Below are positions 1-8,748 of a stretch of DNA of 64,000 nt, in pieces. The DNA lies in NCBI RefSeq assembly GCF_900113135.1, contig NZ_FOOH01000003.1, forward strand, positions 143,763-207,762, given 5' to 3'. A model generated the notes under the pieces. The model was given only the letters and a program-made list of their open reading frames with translations, did not search any database and was not told where the DNA came from. The stretch is from Salegentibacter agarivorans (GTDB lineage Bacteria > Bacteroidota > Bacteroidia > Flavobacteriales > Flavobacteriaceae). Position numbers and translations under genes: made by a program. Every line of letters starts with the position of its first letter. The stretch's first letter is position 1.

Positions 1-303
1 CGTGATGACCTTCGAAACATTCTGAACTCACCCTATATAAAGCCTGAGGAAATCGCTCGAATCTCTGATTCTTTTAATACCATTATGGAAAACTCCCTGG
101 AAGATCTTGACTTTATAGATAAGATCCTTACCAGTGACTATTTTAAAATGAGTGATGCAGAGAGGGCGCAAGTACTAAGGGAAAGAGAACTACAATCTAA
201 AGAAATGGTTGCAGAGATCACGCTAAAAACCAAACGCTATAACGACATCATTTCCTTCCGGGAGATGCAGGATAAGATCAATAACAGGACTATAAATTAC
301 TAA
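1..303 (+). CDS. TraI-like conjugation protein, C-terminal end (cut by window edge)
   Basis: The reading frame is open from base 1, through the first internal Met at 85, to the stop at 303, so only about the last 100 residues of a longer protein are present. The visible part is charged and helical, with no membrane segment. It sits 2 bases before traJ, the place where CTnDOT-type elements carry TraI (DUF4141, a TrbJ/VirB5-like secretion component). The family call therefore rests on gene order more than on sequence. The Met at 85 should not be taken as a real start, because coding continues upstream of it without a stop. Confidence 0.55.
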   Translation, partial: RDDLRNILNSPYIKPEEIARISDSFNTIMENSLEDLDFIDKILTSDYFKMSDAERAQVLRERELQSKEMVAEITLKTKRYNDIISFREMQDKINNRTINY

Positions 304-305
304 AG

Positions 306-1148
306 ATGACAGGGGGCATATTTTTAGGAATAGGTTTGGAGTATGTAGATGCGGTTTTCCAAACAATTAAAAGCAGTGACTTTTCCCAATATACAATTGC
401 AGGAATGAAGTCACTAGCAGTGATGTTTTTCCTGGTAAACATTCTGAAGAAATACAATGAAGGGATTGCGGATAATGATGGATATACCTGGGGCTTGAGC
501 CCCGGAGAGCTGGCAAAGAATTTTGCTATAGTACTTCTCGTTATTTTCTCCACACAAATCTTAAGTGTTTTCGATGGAATCCTGGTAAGTATTGAAACTG
601 AGTATGCAGATACCGCCCCAGCGCTAATTCCACTTCAATTACAAGACATAGATATTGAACAGGAAGTTGGTGCGCTTGAAGTAGCTAAAAAAGCAATGGC
701 TTTGCTTTATGAAGCTTTGGTGACACCACTTTACCCGGTAAAAGTGATTTCCTTTGTGGTAGGCCTGTTTTTATGGGTGATAGATTTATTTATCTACCCA
801 CTATTCCTGGCAGAACGCTTTTTCCTCTTAGGAATTATGCAGGCTTTCTTTCCCCTGGTGATTAGCCTTGCAGTATTTGAAAAGTTCAGGGGGATGGCTT
901 ATAATTTCTTTAGGTTGTATGCCGCAATTTATATGCTGGTGCCGGCTTTTTTTCTGGTGAATGTTTTCGTTAACAATTTATACGCAGAGATCAATACCAA
1001 CTTCTGGTCTAATCTTCTTGGTACATCTACTGACAATAATATTATTCGGATTATAGTTGAGGCAGGATCTATCGCATTTATTGTATTTCTGAAGTTTAAA
1101 CTCTACACCCGCGCCACTTCCTTCACAATAAGACTTTTTACAGGATAG
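306..1148 (+). CDS. traJ: Conjugative transposon protein TraJ (VirB6-like membrane component)
   Basis: The 280-residue protein has several hydrophobic segments (roughly residues 30-45, 70-90, 140-165, 175-195, 205-225 and 245-265), as expected of the polytopic VirB6-like channel subunit in the inner membrane of a mating pore. It starts 2 bases after the previous stop, so the two genes are cotranscribed. Its place between TraI-like and TraK-like genes matches the tra order of CTnDOT and related Bacteroidota elements. It is somewhat shorter than the usual TraJ of about 330 residues. The family call is from topology plus synteny. Confidence 0.75.
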   Translation: MTGGIFLGIGLEYVDAVFQTIKSSDFSQYTIAGMKSLAVMFFLVNILKKYNEGIADNDGYTWGLSPGELAKNFAIVLLVIFSTQILSVFDGILVSIETEYADTAPALIPLQLQDIDIEQEVGALEVAKKAMALLYEALVTPLYPVKVISFVVGLFLWVIDLFIYPLFLAERFFLLGIMQAFFPLVISLAVFEKFRGMAYNFFRLYAAIYMLVPAFFLVNVFVNNLYAEINTNFWSNLLGTSTDNNIIRIIVEAGSIAFIVFLKFKLYTRATSFTIRLFTG

Positions 1149-1180
1149 GAGAAAAATTAATCATCGGCTACCATCATAAT

Positions 1181-1188
1181 TAATTTTG
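1181..1188 (+). promoter_or_regulatory. Possible Bacteroidota -7 box before traK
   Basis: TAATTTTG matches the Bacteroidota -7 consensus TAnnTTTG and lies 29 bases before the traK start, in the only real gap (69 bases) of the tra operon. No clear TTTG -33 element was found at the right distance, so this is a weak internal promoter candidate. Confidence 0.3.
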
Positions 1189-1217
1189 AATTAGTATCAC
1201 ACCAAAAATTAAAAAAA

Positions 1218-1832
1218 ATGAAAACACCATATAGAAGTATTTATTCGGTTTTAAAAATAAACCGATTTATAGTCCTCACTGCCGTATGTGGGGCAGTAAT
1301 TTCCAGCCTATATTTTGGATGGATGGTTTTTGATATTCATCGTTCTGCTTTGAATAATGCTTTTGCAATAAATACAGACGGGAGTGTAATACCGCTAAAG
1401 TGGGTGACACAAAAAGAAAACCTAGAGGTAGAAGCTCTTTCCCATTTGGATCTCTTTCATACCTATTTCTACAATATCGATGCTACTAACTATGAACGTA
1501 ACCTTGAAAAAGCCCTTTGGCTTGGTAACAGTTCTGTAGACAATGTTTACCGGCAAAAGAAGGCTGATGGAGTTTATAACAGGCTGTTACAGTACTCATT
1601 GGTGCAGAAAGTAATAAGCATAGAATCGGAAGTAAATATTGAAATGGAGCCATACACTTTTAAGACCAGGACGGTCTTTGAAATTAACCGTGGAAAAATA
1701 GTGGACCGGTATGAACTCATTTCATCGGGAAACTTAATAAACGTAGACCGGAACTTTCCTAACAATACCCACGGGTTATTGATCACCAATTATTTTGAAA
1801 ACACCTTAAAAAAACTAAACGATGAAAATTGA
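1218..1832 (+). CDS. traK: Conjugative transposon protein TraK (VirB8-like)
   Basis: The 204-residue protein has a short cytoplasmic N-terminus, one membrane span at about residues 18-38 (VLTAVCGAVISSLYFGWMVF) and a soluble periplasmic remainder. This is the bitopic layout of TraK/VirB8 proteins that bridge the inner membrane and the mating-pore core. Its end overlaps the traM start by 11 bases, indicating translational coupling. The identification follows from topology, length and position between TraJ and TraM. Confidence 0.78.
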   Translation: MKTPYRSIYSVLKINRFIVLTAVCGAVISSLYFGWMVFDIHRSALNNAFAINTDGSVIPLKWVTQKENLEVEALSHLDLFHTYFYNIDATNYERNLEKALWLGNSSVDNVYRQKKADGVYNRLLQYSLVQKVISIESEVNIEMEPYTFKTRTVFEINRGKIVDRYELISSGNLINVDRNFPNNTHGLLITNYFENTLKKLNDEN

Positions 1833-2769
1833 TAAGAAAAAAATTGTTTTTGGCGCTGTACTAGCCACCATTGTAATATTTATAGTGGCCTATAGTGTAT
1901 TGGTTTTTGGCGGAGATAGTGAAGAACCATCTGAACTAAAAAACACCCTTGTGCCCGAACTCCAGCAGGAGCAGGAAGATTTTAAATCTAAGCTGGATGC
2001 GGTAAATGCTTTAAAGGAAGTAAGGGAAACTACAACCCCAAGCATTTATGATGAAAAATACCTGGATTCTATGGGGTATTATGATCCTGATTTTCCGCAA
2101 CGGGAAAAGGGAAGAATCTTAGATAGCATTTATGAACACAACCCTATTAACTATGAAGATTATGGCTTTGAAAATGAATTTAATGAAGAAGAATGGGAAC
2201 CACAATTTGAAGCGGATATTCAGGAGGTTCCAGATGCGTCGCAAGCTTCTCCAAAACCACAGGAAATGGGGCTAGCGCATCAATTGTTTTATGCCACTGC
2301 TCCTGAAGTAGAAATTGAAATTAAGAAACCAATTGCTAATAATTCCGCTACTGATATTTTGGTAGAAGTAGATGGAGACCAGGTTGTTCAGGCCGGTTAC
2401 CGGTTAAAGATGAGATTGAAAGATAGTGCTATGATCAATAATATCCAGTTTCCAGCAAACACCCCTGTTTATGGATTCATCAGTTTTCAACCGAACAGGG
2501 CTTTGATAGAAATTGAAAACATAGCGCATTATCCCGTAAAGTTAAAAGCTTATGATCTTCAGGATGGTAGTGAAGGGATTTATGTTGAAAATAATATTCG
2601 TGCCGATGCCAGTAAGGAAGTGATAGGTGATATTATCCAGGATATAAATGTTGCAGGGGTGCCAGAGGTAGGAGGGCTAAAGCAATTATTTCAGCGAAAC
2701 AACAGGAATATTAAGGTGCAGGTCACCAATAATTACAAACTCATTTTAAAAAGAAACTCAAATCAATAG
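1822..2769 (+). CDS. traM: Conjugative transposon protein TraM (VirB10-like)
   Basis: The 315-residue protein has a lysine-rich N-terminus, one membrane span at residues 9-29, then an acidic, low-complexity linker (about 35-150) rich in Glu, Asp and Tyr, and a C-terminal beta-rich domain (about 190-315). This matches the Bacteroidota TraM family, the VirB10 equivalent that spans the periplasm. The start overlaps traK by 11 bases and the stop is 5 bases before traN. Bacteroidota TraM proteins are usually longer (about 400 residues), so the linker here is short. Confidence 0.78.
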   Translation: MKIDKKKIVFGAVLATIVIFIVAYSVLVFGGDSEEPSELKNTLVPELQQEQEDFKSKLDAVNALKEVRETTTPSIYDEKYLDSMGYYDPDFPQREKGRILDSIYEHNPINYEDYGFENEFNEEEWEPQFEADIQEVPDASQASPKPQEMGLAHQLFYATAPEVEIEIKKPIANNSATDILVEVDGDQVVQAGYRLKMRLKDSAMINNIQFPANTPVYGFISFQPNRALIEIENIAHYPVKLKAYDLQDGSEGIYVENNIRADASKEVIGDIIQDINVAGVPEVGGLKQLFQRNNRNIKVQVTNNYKLILKRNSNQ

Positions 2770-2774
2770 AAATT

Positions 2775-3635
2775 ATGAAAAAGCAGATCTTGATTCTCGT
2801 ATTCGTAATGGCCGCTTTCGTAAAGGGAATGGCCCAGGAAAACACCATAGATTTAGATACCATCTATGCCAACGATAGAATGAATGTTGCCCTGATTTTC
2901 CCGGAACCAATTCGGCAGGGGATAACAGGTTCAGAGGACTTTGTTTTCACCTATAACAGGGAAAAAGAACAATACCTGGGATTGCTGCAGGCTATTCCGG
3001 GAGAGGTGAGTAATTTGCTGGTTATCAGTACAACCGGTTCAATTTTTTCGTATATTGTGAAGTACTCCGAAGAGCTGGAAAAGCTAAATTATTTTATAGC
3101 AGAAACCGGTAAAATCGGGAATGAGATTCCAGAGCTTTCTGAAAAACTCATAGAAGACCAGGCATTGTTTTCAGACGCTAAAGCTGAAAAAGAATTAGCA
3201 GATAAAGAAACCTATTACCAGGATTTTAGTTCACATTTATTAAGAAGTAAACAAACAATTGGCAAGCTTAGAAAGCGGAAAGATGGAGTGGAGTTAAAAG
3301 TTCAAAATATAGTGTACCATAATTCGGAATTGTATTTTGTGCTGGAAATTAATAATAATTCTCCCATAGATTATGAACCTGCTTTTTTGAATGTTTCTGT
3401 GGAAACAAGGAAACAGGGAAGGAAGAAGTCAATCCAGAAATTGCCTGTTTCTCCAGTATATAAACATCTGGTACCGGAGATAATTCCTCAGAAAAAGACC
3501 AATCGATTTGTATACGTTCTACCCAAATTCTCCATTGCTGAAGATAAAATTGTAGTAATTGACCTAAAAGAGCAACAAGGCGAAAGAGATATAAAACTTA
3601 AAATAAAAAAGCGATTTGTTAATAATCCTAATTAA
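2775..3635 (+). CDS. traN: Conjugative transposon protein TraN (VirB9-like, DUF4138)
   Basis: The 286-residue protein begins with a signal peptide (MKKQILILVFVMAAFVKGMA, cleavage before QENT). The start of the mature part, DLDTIYANDRMNVALIFPEP, resembles the TraN/DUF4138 opening, where a strand-rich domain contacts the outer-membrane ring of the secretion channel. A charged helical stretch at about 110-170 separates it from a C-terminal beta domain. It follows traM by 5 bases in the same operon. Confidence 0.8.
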   Translation: MKKQILILVFVMAAFVKGMAQENTIDLDTIYANDRMNVALIFPEPIRQGITGSEDFVFTYNREKEQYLGLLQAIPGEVSNLLVISTTGSIFSYIVKYSEELEKLNYFIAETGKIGNEIPELSEKLIEDQALFSDAKAEKELADKETYYQDFSSHLLRSKQTIGKLRKRKDGVELKVQNIVYHNSELYFVLEINNNSPIDYEPAFLNVSVETRKQGRKKSIQKLPVSPVYKHLVPEIIPQKKTNRFVYVLPKFSIAEDKIVVIDLKEQQGERDIKLKIKKRFVNNPN

Positions 3636-3642
3636 GAATACG

Positions 3643-4005
3643 ATGAAAAAAATATTATCCCTTGCAGTTTTTGTCATTTTTATGGCTTGTGCCGAAGCAG
3701 AAAAATCTCACACCGAAACCGCTCAAATAGTGGTGGAAAGTTTTTATGAAAAGAATCTTCCAACCTTGAAAGAATATACCACAAAAGAAAGCTTTCAGGC
3801 CTTTATGAATATCCAGGATATGTTCACAGCTTCAAAAACTGAAAATTCTAATTTTAAAATCGTGCAAGAATTAGAAGATGGAGATATTGCCTGGGTAAAA
3901 TTTACCACAGCCTACGAAGAACAGCCCGAAACCTTTAAGCTAGTAAAGGAAAATGGGCAATGGAAAGTTACGGAAAGGGGATTGAGAGAGAAGGGGCCAT
4001 TTTGA
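3643..4005 (+). CDS. Small lipoprotein with NTF2/DUF4878-like fold (tentative)
   Basis: I place the start at the ATG at 3643 rather than an in-frame TTG at 3616, because it begins a lipoprotein signal (MKKILSLAVFVIFMAC) with the lipobox Cys at residue 16 and lies just past the traN stop. The roughly 105 mature residues include a helix, then paired strands ending in KLVKENGQWKVTERGL, a pattern typical of NTF2-like/DUF4878 lipoproteins. It is the last plus-strand gene of the tra block. Where TraO, TraP or TraQ would normally follow, the strand changes and cargo begins. Function unknown. Confidence 0.6.
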   Translation: MKKILSLAVFVIFMACAEAEKSHTETAQIVVESFYEKNLPTLKEYTTKESFQAFMNIQDMFTASKTENSNFKIVQELEDGDIAWVKFTTAYEEQPETFKLVKENGQWKVTERGLREKGPF

Positions 4006-4054
4006 GATTTTACTTATAATATCTCAGAGATTCACTTAAGCATAATTCTTTTTT

Positions 4055-4390
4055 CTATAATTCGAATCCTGACTCCTGCATTTTTTTTAAATGTCTCTTC
4101 AAATTATTCTCGTGAAATTCATTAATCTTTTTTAAACCATAGGCGAAATTTACCAAATACTCCTGTTCTTTATCTGAAAGAATCTTTGCCTTTGTATTCC
4201 ACTCAACCATCTTTCTCATCATAATTTCATCTATCGGAGCATCCTCAGATAATTGAGTTCTTTCATTTCTTTTTAAATCATTTTGGCTGTACGAACAAGA
4301 AGCGTAATAGATTTGCTTTATAGTCGGAGGTGTTCCTTTTTCTAATTGTTTTCCTATTTCAGTAAATACAGAGCTATAGATAATAAAAAT
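4055..4390 (-). pseudogene. 5'-truncated hypothetical gene fragment
   Basis: An open stretch of 111 codons ends at a stop at 4055-4057 on the minus strand but has no start codon. An in-frame TAA at 4391-4393 closes it upstream. The reading looks truly coding: charged and helical, with segments such as TPPTIKQIYYASCSYSQNDL and KKINEFHENNLKRHLKK. I do not recognise the family. It lies exactly between the tra operon and the first cargo gene, so it may be the cut end of a gene damaged when the cargo was inserted. It fills most of the 423 bases between neighbouring genes. Confidence 0.45.
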
Positions 4391-4428
4391 TTAAATATTA
4401 TTTTTCAGAAACAAGATTATTGCTTTTC

Positions 4429-5682
4429 TTAGGATACTTTGTTGTCTTGTCCTATTTTAGTTGTTTTACTATTAAAGCTTTTATAAAAATAAAGTAATCC
4501 AATGGCGGTCAATATAATGATGCCGGCAATAATAAAGGGAAAATAAAACCCACCTGTAATAAGCCAAGTCCCTATAACCGGACCTAAAATTTGTCCCACA
4601 CTATTTGCCGATGTTTGGATAGAAATATTGCTGCCCGCATTTTCTTTTGAAAGTTGGGAAACAGCTGAAAGTAGGTTTGGGGTCACCATAGCACCTCCTG
4701 CGGCGAATATGATGATTAATAAATAGACGGCAAATTCATTATTAAAAAATGGGAATGCAATCATTGAAATTCCTGAAATAAACAACCCGGCTGCAATTTG
4801 CTGCTTTGCCGTTAATAGTTTTTCCCCATAGGTTGCAAATACTGGCTGTAATACGGCCATTACCACTCCACAAAGCATAAAGCCAATGCCTATTTGATTA
4901 CTAGAAAATAACAACTCATTTTTTCCGTAAATTGAAAAAACCGTTTCGAAGAGGGTAATTACGAATTGCATTACAAAAGAAAGCAGTAATAGGACAGTAA
5001 AGAACCTACTAAAGCTAAAGCTCAATTTTTGTGCTTCTGAAACAAACCGACTTATAGGTGTTGTGTTCCCAAGCCATTTTATGAGTATGCTCAATATAAC
5101 AAAACCCAAAAGAGCAACCAGGAGAAAGGGGATTGAAAAGCGATCCAAATGTAATATTCCCAAGGAATACTTGAAATGTAGATTGGTTTGGGATAGAAGG
5201 CTACCTAAAACAGGGCCAAAAATAACCCCTGAACTTATCGCTACCCCAGACCAGGCCATAACCTTGGTCCTGTGCTTTATAGAAGTGATATCACTAAGAT
5301 ATGCATTACTAACGGGAATTACAGCTGATGTAAAAATACCTCCGAAGATTCTAGCTATATAGAGCATCGTCAATGATGTAGCAAGACCGGTAAGTAATTG
5401 CATAATTACAAAGCCGATTAGCCCAACAATGATAATGGGCTTACGCCCGTATTTATCGGATAACCTCCCCCAAAGTATAACGAAAAGAAGCTGAAAGAAG
5501 GGGTAGATACTCGTTAATAAACCAATATGAAAGTTAATCGAATCAGTATCTAGGTTATCTCCTAAAGCTAATCTTTCGGTATAGTAAGGAAGGGTTGGCA
5601 ATAAAATACCATAGCCCAACATCACTACAAATAAACTCAACAGGATTAAAGATATCCTGTTGAGTTTTTCTTTTTGGTTCAT
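4429..5682 (-). CDS. MFS drug/metabolite efflux transporter (DHA1, TetA-like)
   Basis: The 417-residue protein has about 12 hydrophobic segments and a clear MFS motif A, GRLSDKYGRKPI, in the loop after the second span (residues about 72-83). The proline-rich opening LGYGILLPTLPYY is typical of DHA1 exporters of the TetA/Bcr type. Its ATG directly follows the stop codon of the upstream copper ATPase with no gap, so the two are one transcript. The substrate cannot be read from sequence. Export of an antibiotic or of a metal chelate are both possible. Confidence 0.8.
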   Translation of the reverse strand: MNQKEKLNRISLILLSLFVVMLGYGILLPTLPYYTERLALGDNLDTDSINFHIGLLTSIYPFFQLLFVILWGRLSDKYGRKPIIIVGLIGFVIMQLLTGLATSLTMLYIARIFGGIFTSAVIPVSNAYLSDITSIKHRTKVMAWSGVAISSGVIFGPVLGSLLSQTNLHFKYSLGILHLDRFSIPFLLVALLGFVILSILIKWLGNTTPISRFVSEAQKLSFSFSRFFTVLLLLSFVMQFVITLFETVFSIYGKNELLFSSNQIGIGFMLCGVVMAVLQPVFATYGEKLLTAKQQIAAGLFISGISMIAFPFFNNEFAVYLLIIIFAAGGAMVTPNLLSAVSQLSKENAGSNISIQTSANSVGQILGPVIGTWLITGGFYFPFIIAGIIILTAIGLLYFYKSFNSKTTKIGQDNKVS

Positions 5683-7785
5683 TTATTTTTTACCGATTTT
5701 TCGCTTCAGTAATTGCGCATTAATAGCCACTATAATCGTACTTAAACTCATAAATACCGCTCCTACAGCTGGTCCTAAAACAAAGCCTGAAGAATATAAT
5801 ACACCGGCTGCTAAAGGAATAGCCACTACATTATATCCTGTAGCCCAAATCAAATTCTGAATCATTTTATTGTAGGTGGCTTTTCCAAAGAGAATTAAGT
5901 TGGCAATATCCTGTGGGTTACTGTTGACCAGAATGATATCTGCTGTTTCGGCGGCAACGTCAGTACCTGAACCAACTGCAATTCCCACATCAGCTTTGGC
6001 AAGTGCGGGCGCATCATTTACACCATCACCCGTCATCGCTACAAAATCGCCTTTGTTCTGTAAATCTTCTACAATTTCAACTTTTTGATGTGGCAAAACT
6101 TCGGCGTAGTATCCATCCAAGCCGAGTTTATCGCTAACAGCTTTGGCAGTTCTTTCATTATCACCGGTAGCCATTAAAACTTTTATATTATTCTTTTTGA
6201 AAATTTTGATGGCATCGGCAGATTCAGGTCTTATTTCATCAGCAAGAGCAATGTATCCTGCTAGCTGGCCATCTATTAATACAAATACAACAGTTTCAGC
6301 AGCGTCACTATAAGCATCTTCAGGAATAGTGATTTTTTCATCCCTTAAATAACCAGGGCTGACCACCTTCACTTGTTTACCATCTACATTTGCCTCTACA
6401 CCTTTTCCTGTAATTGCATTAAAGTTTTCAGGTTTTGGAATAGTAATGTTATCTTCTTTAACTCTTTTAATAATACCAACTGCAATGGGGTGTTCTGAGC
6501 TTTGTTCCAATGCACTTGAAAGTCTTAAAATTTCCTCTGTTGAATAAGCTTCTTTAACAGATTCGATTCGAGTGACACCAAAATCACCTTTGGTTAGTGT
6601 TCCTGTTTTATCAAAAAGCAAAGCTGAAATTTTTCTTGACTCTTCAAAAGCAGTTCTATTTCGGATAAGCAATCCATTTTGAGCAGATACTGCCGTAGAA
6701 ATCGCAACCACAAGGGGAATGGCAAGACCCAATGCGTGTGGACAAGCAATGACCATAACGGTAACCATTCTTTCTAAAGCATAGACAAATGGAAAGCCTA
6801 AAATCAGCCATACCGCCAATGTTCCAAAACCAATAGCCAAAGCGATATAGGTTAACCATTTTGCAGCCCTGTCTGAAAGATTTTGCATCTTGGATTTGGT
6901 TTTTTGCGCTTCTTCGACCATTTTGATGACCTTGTTGAGATAGCTATCTTTTCCAGTATGCTCAACCTTTACTTTTAAGGTACTGTTACCATTTACCGAA
7001 CCACCAATAACCTTATCGTTTTCATCTTTTTTTACAGGTTTGGATTCGCCTGTAAGCATAGATTCGTTCAGGTAACTTGAACCGTCTACTATAATCCCAT
7101 CAGCAGGAACTTTTTCACCTGGTTTAACCAAAATCACATCATCCTTTAGTAAATCTTCAAGAGGGATGTCTTCTATGATGTCGCCTTTTACCCTGTGCGC
7201 TTCCGCAGGCATCATACTTACCAGTAACTGTAAAGCTTTTGACGCACCTAACACACTTTTCATTTCTATCCAATGACCAAGCAACATTATGGCTATAAGT
7301 GTTGATAGCTCCCAGAAAAAGTCTTCGCCTCTTAAGCCAAATACGGTCGCGGTGCTATAAAAATAAGCTACAGAAATTGCCATAGAAATCAAGGTCATCA
7401 TTCCTGGCGCACCTTTTTTGATTTCAGACCAGAATCCTTTTAAAAATGGCCAACCACCATAGAAATATACGATTGTGGAAAGTGCAAAAAGGATATATGG
7501 ATTTCCGGGAAGCAAAAACTCATATCCAAAAAAGTCCTGAATCATCGGCGAGAAGAACAGTATGGGAATAGTAAGTACAAGGGTTACCCAAAACCGTTTT
7601 CTAAAATCGGCAATCATCATTTTATGATGGTCGTGGCCCATCTCGCCGTGACCGGGATTGTGACCCGAATGGTCCCCACCTTTGTGGTTCATTTTAGAAT
7701 GGTCTTCTTTTTTGTGTTTCATCTTCGAATGGTCCATTTTAGAATGGTCCATTTCTTCGTGATTGTGGTGTTCGTGATTTTCCAT
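5683..7785 (-). CDS. copB: CopB-type P1B-3 heavy-metal ATPase (copper/silver exporter)
   Basis: The 700-residue P-type ATPase opens with about 55 residues of His/Met-rich repeats (MDHSKMDHSKMKHKK and similar) instead of an HMA domain. It has the TGES actuator motif, DKTGT phosphorylation site (near residue 390), the P1B His-Pro pair in SSEHPIAVG, and TGDGVNDAPA. The membrane metal site reads CPH (VIACPHALGL, near residue 350) rather than CPC, which defines the CopB/P1B-3 group that exports Cu(II)/Cu(I)/Ag from the cytoplasm. It is cotranscribed with the MFS gene downstream and the small gene 18 bases upstream. Confidence 0.92.
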   Translation of the reverse strand: MENHEHHNHEEMDHSKMDHSKMKHKKEDHSKMNHKGGDHSGHNPGHGEMGHDHHKMMIADFRKRFWVTLVLTIPILFFSPMIQDFFGYEFLLPGNPYILFALSTIVYFYGGWPFLKGFWSEIKKGAPGMMTLISMAISVAYFYSTATVFGLRGEDFFWELSTLIAIMLLGHWIEMKSVLGASKALQLLVSMMPAEAHRVKGDIIEDIPLEDLLKDDVILVKPGEKVPADGIIVDGSSYLNESMLTGESKPVKKDENDKVIGGSVNGNSTLKVKVEHTGKDSYLNKVIKMVEEAQKTKSKMQNLSDRAAKWLTYIALAIGFGTLAVWLILGFPFVYALERMVTVMVIACPHALGLAIPLVVAISTAVSAQNGLLIRNRTAFEESRKISALLFDKTGTLTKGDFGVTRIESVKEAYSTEEILRLSSALEQSSEHPIAVGIIKRVKEDNITIPKPENFNAITGKGVEANVDGKQVKVVSPGYLRDEKITIPEDAYSDAAETVVFVLIDGQLAGYIALADEIRPESADAIKIFKKNNIKVLMATGDNERTAKAVSDKLGLDGYYAEVLPHQKVEIVEDLQNKGDFVAMTGDGVNDAPALAKADVGIAVGSGTDVAAETADIILVNSNPQDIANLILFGKATYNKMIQNLIWATGYNVVAIPLAAGVLYSSGFVLGPAVGAVFMSLSTIIVAINAQLLKRKIGKK

Positions 7786-7803
7786 TATTGTCTTGTTTAA
7801 GTG

Positions 7804-8097
7804 TTATCGTAATTTTTTTCTCATAGCTTCCGAAATGTTTTCGGCATAGACGCCATAGGCATCTACCAAAAGTCCTTTAATCCCATTTTTTGATGAAATA
7901 GCATAAAGCACACTATTATCGTCGGTACTGCTCATACCCTCAAAACGATGCATCTCGTCAACATTAAAATCTTCTGGGTGTATTTCAATTTTTAGTGAGG
8001 CACACTCCAAACATTCTGGTTTTAGGTTAAAATCATATGTATAGCCATTTCCCTGTAAATCGTTTATGGCTTCAGAAAGTGTATCGTAATTTTTCAT
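7804..8097 (-). CDS. Small conserved protein, often mislabelled phosphoribosylpyrophosphate synthetase
   Basis: This 97-residue acidic soluble protein (MKNYDTLSEAINDLQGNGYTYDFNL...) has a CLEC motif near residues 29-32. Similar short proteins in flavobacteria often carry a phosphoribosylpyrophosphate synthetase label. It is far too short for that enzyme and lacks the PRPP loop, and the label probably comes from repeated neighbourhood with prs genes, as here. The function is unknown. It lies between copB and a secreted protein gene in the minus-strand operon. Confidence 0.7.
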   Translation of the reverse strand: MKNYDTLSEAINDLQGNGYTYDFNLKPECLECASLKIEIHPEDFNVDEMHRFEGMSSTDDNSVLYAISSKNGIKGLLVDAYGVYAENISEAMRKKLR

Positions 8098-8103
8098 CTG
8101 TCT

Positions 8104-8748
8104 TTATTTATAGTTTATTGTAAAATAGCTGTTATCTGCTTCTGAAAATTTCTGAAAAGTCAATAATCCTTTTTCATTTAATTTTTCAATAACAGTATAA
8201 TTGAATTGCTTGATGCGAATACCCCAGGCATAGGCCTTAATATTTATTTTTGATTTAATAGTGTTTTTGCCAGCTTCTAATTTTCGATCGTAAATTTTTA
8301 TGATGCTTTTTGAACCGAAAAAATTCAACAAGCCCGAGTCAAAACTCATTTCCAATTCAATATTTTTCAGATTATCCAAATTGTATAGTTCTTTAAATTT
8401 CTTTGAAGTGGTGTTGATTTCTGTTTTCTTTGATTTTGGATTGGAAAACGGGAAAGCCATTACCACTACACTTGCTTCATCAGGCTTGCAACGATAGGTT
8501 GTGGTGTATTTATCGGTCAATTTTTTGTCTTTATCAAACAATTCCGTAACTACCTCAATTTCATAGAATCCATTTTTCTTTATTGTTTCACTGGCTTTGA
8601 AAGTTTGTTTATTTAAAAAAGAACCATTTTCATCAAAGTTTTCCCGAATAACAACTCTGCCTGAAATCTGCCCAATGAGCATTTCAGTTTGTCCAGTCAT
8701 TGTGATGCTGAATAAAGTGATTAGTACTATAAAGCCTTGTTTTCTCAT
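8104..8748 (-). CDS. Secreted hypothetical protein (TapB-like)
   Basis: The 214-residue protein has an N-terminal signal peptide (MRKQGFIVLITLFSITMTGQ) and a beta-strand-rich body with alternating polar and hydrophobic residues. It resembles the Bacteroidota proteins named TapB, but the match is from memory of pattern and not firm. Its ATG overlaps the stop of the PRPP synthetase gene by 4 bases (ATGA), so its translation is coupled to prs. A role in the envelope is likely; no catalytic motif was found. Confidence 0.5.
   Translation of the reverse strand: MRKQGFIVLITLFSITMTGQTEMLIGQISGRVVIRENFDENGSFLNKQTFKASETIKKNGFYEIEVVTELFDKDKKLTDKYTTTYRCKPDEASVVVMAFPFSNPKSKKTEINTTSKKFKELYNLDNLKNIELEMSFDSGLLNFFGSKSIIKIYDRKLEAGKNTIKSKINIKAYAWGIRIKQFNYTVIEKLNEKGLLTFQKFSEADNSYFTINYK

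Noticed and set aside
7804..8097. Naming the 97-residue protein a PRPP synthetase
   Set aside because: It is far too short and lacks the PRPP-binding loop; the real enzyme is the gene at 8745.
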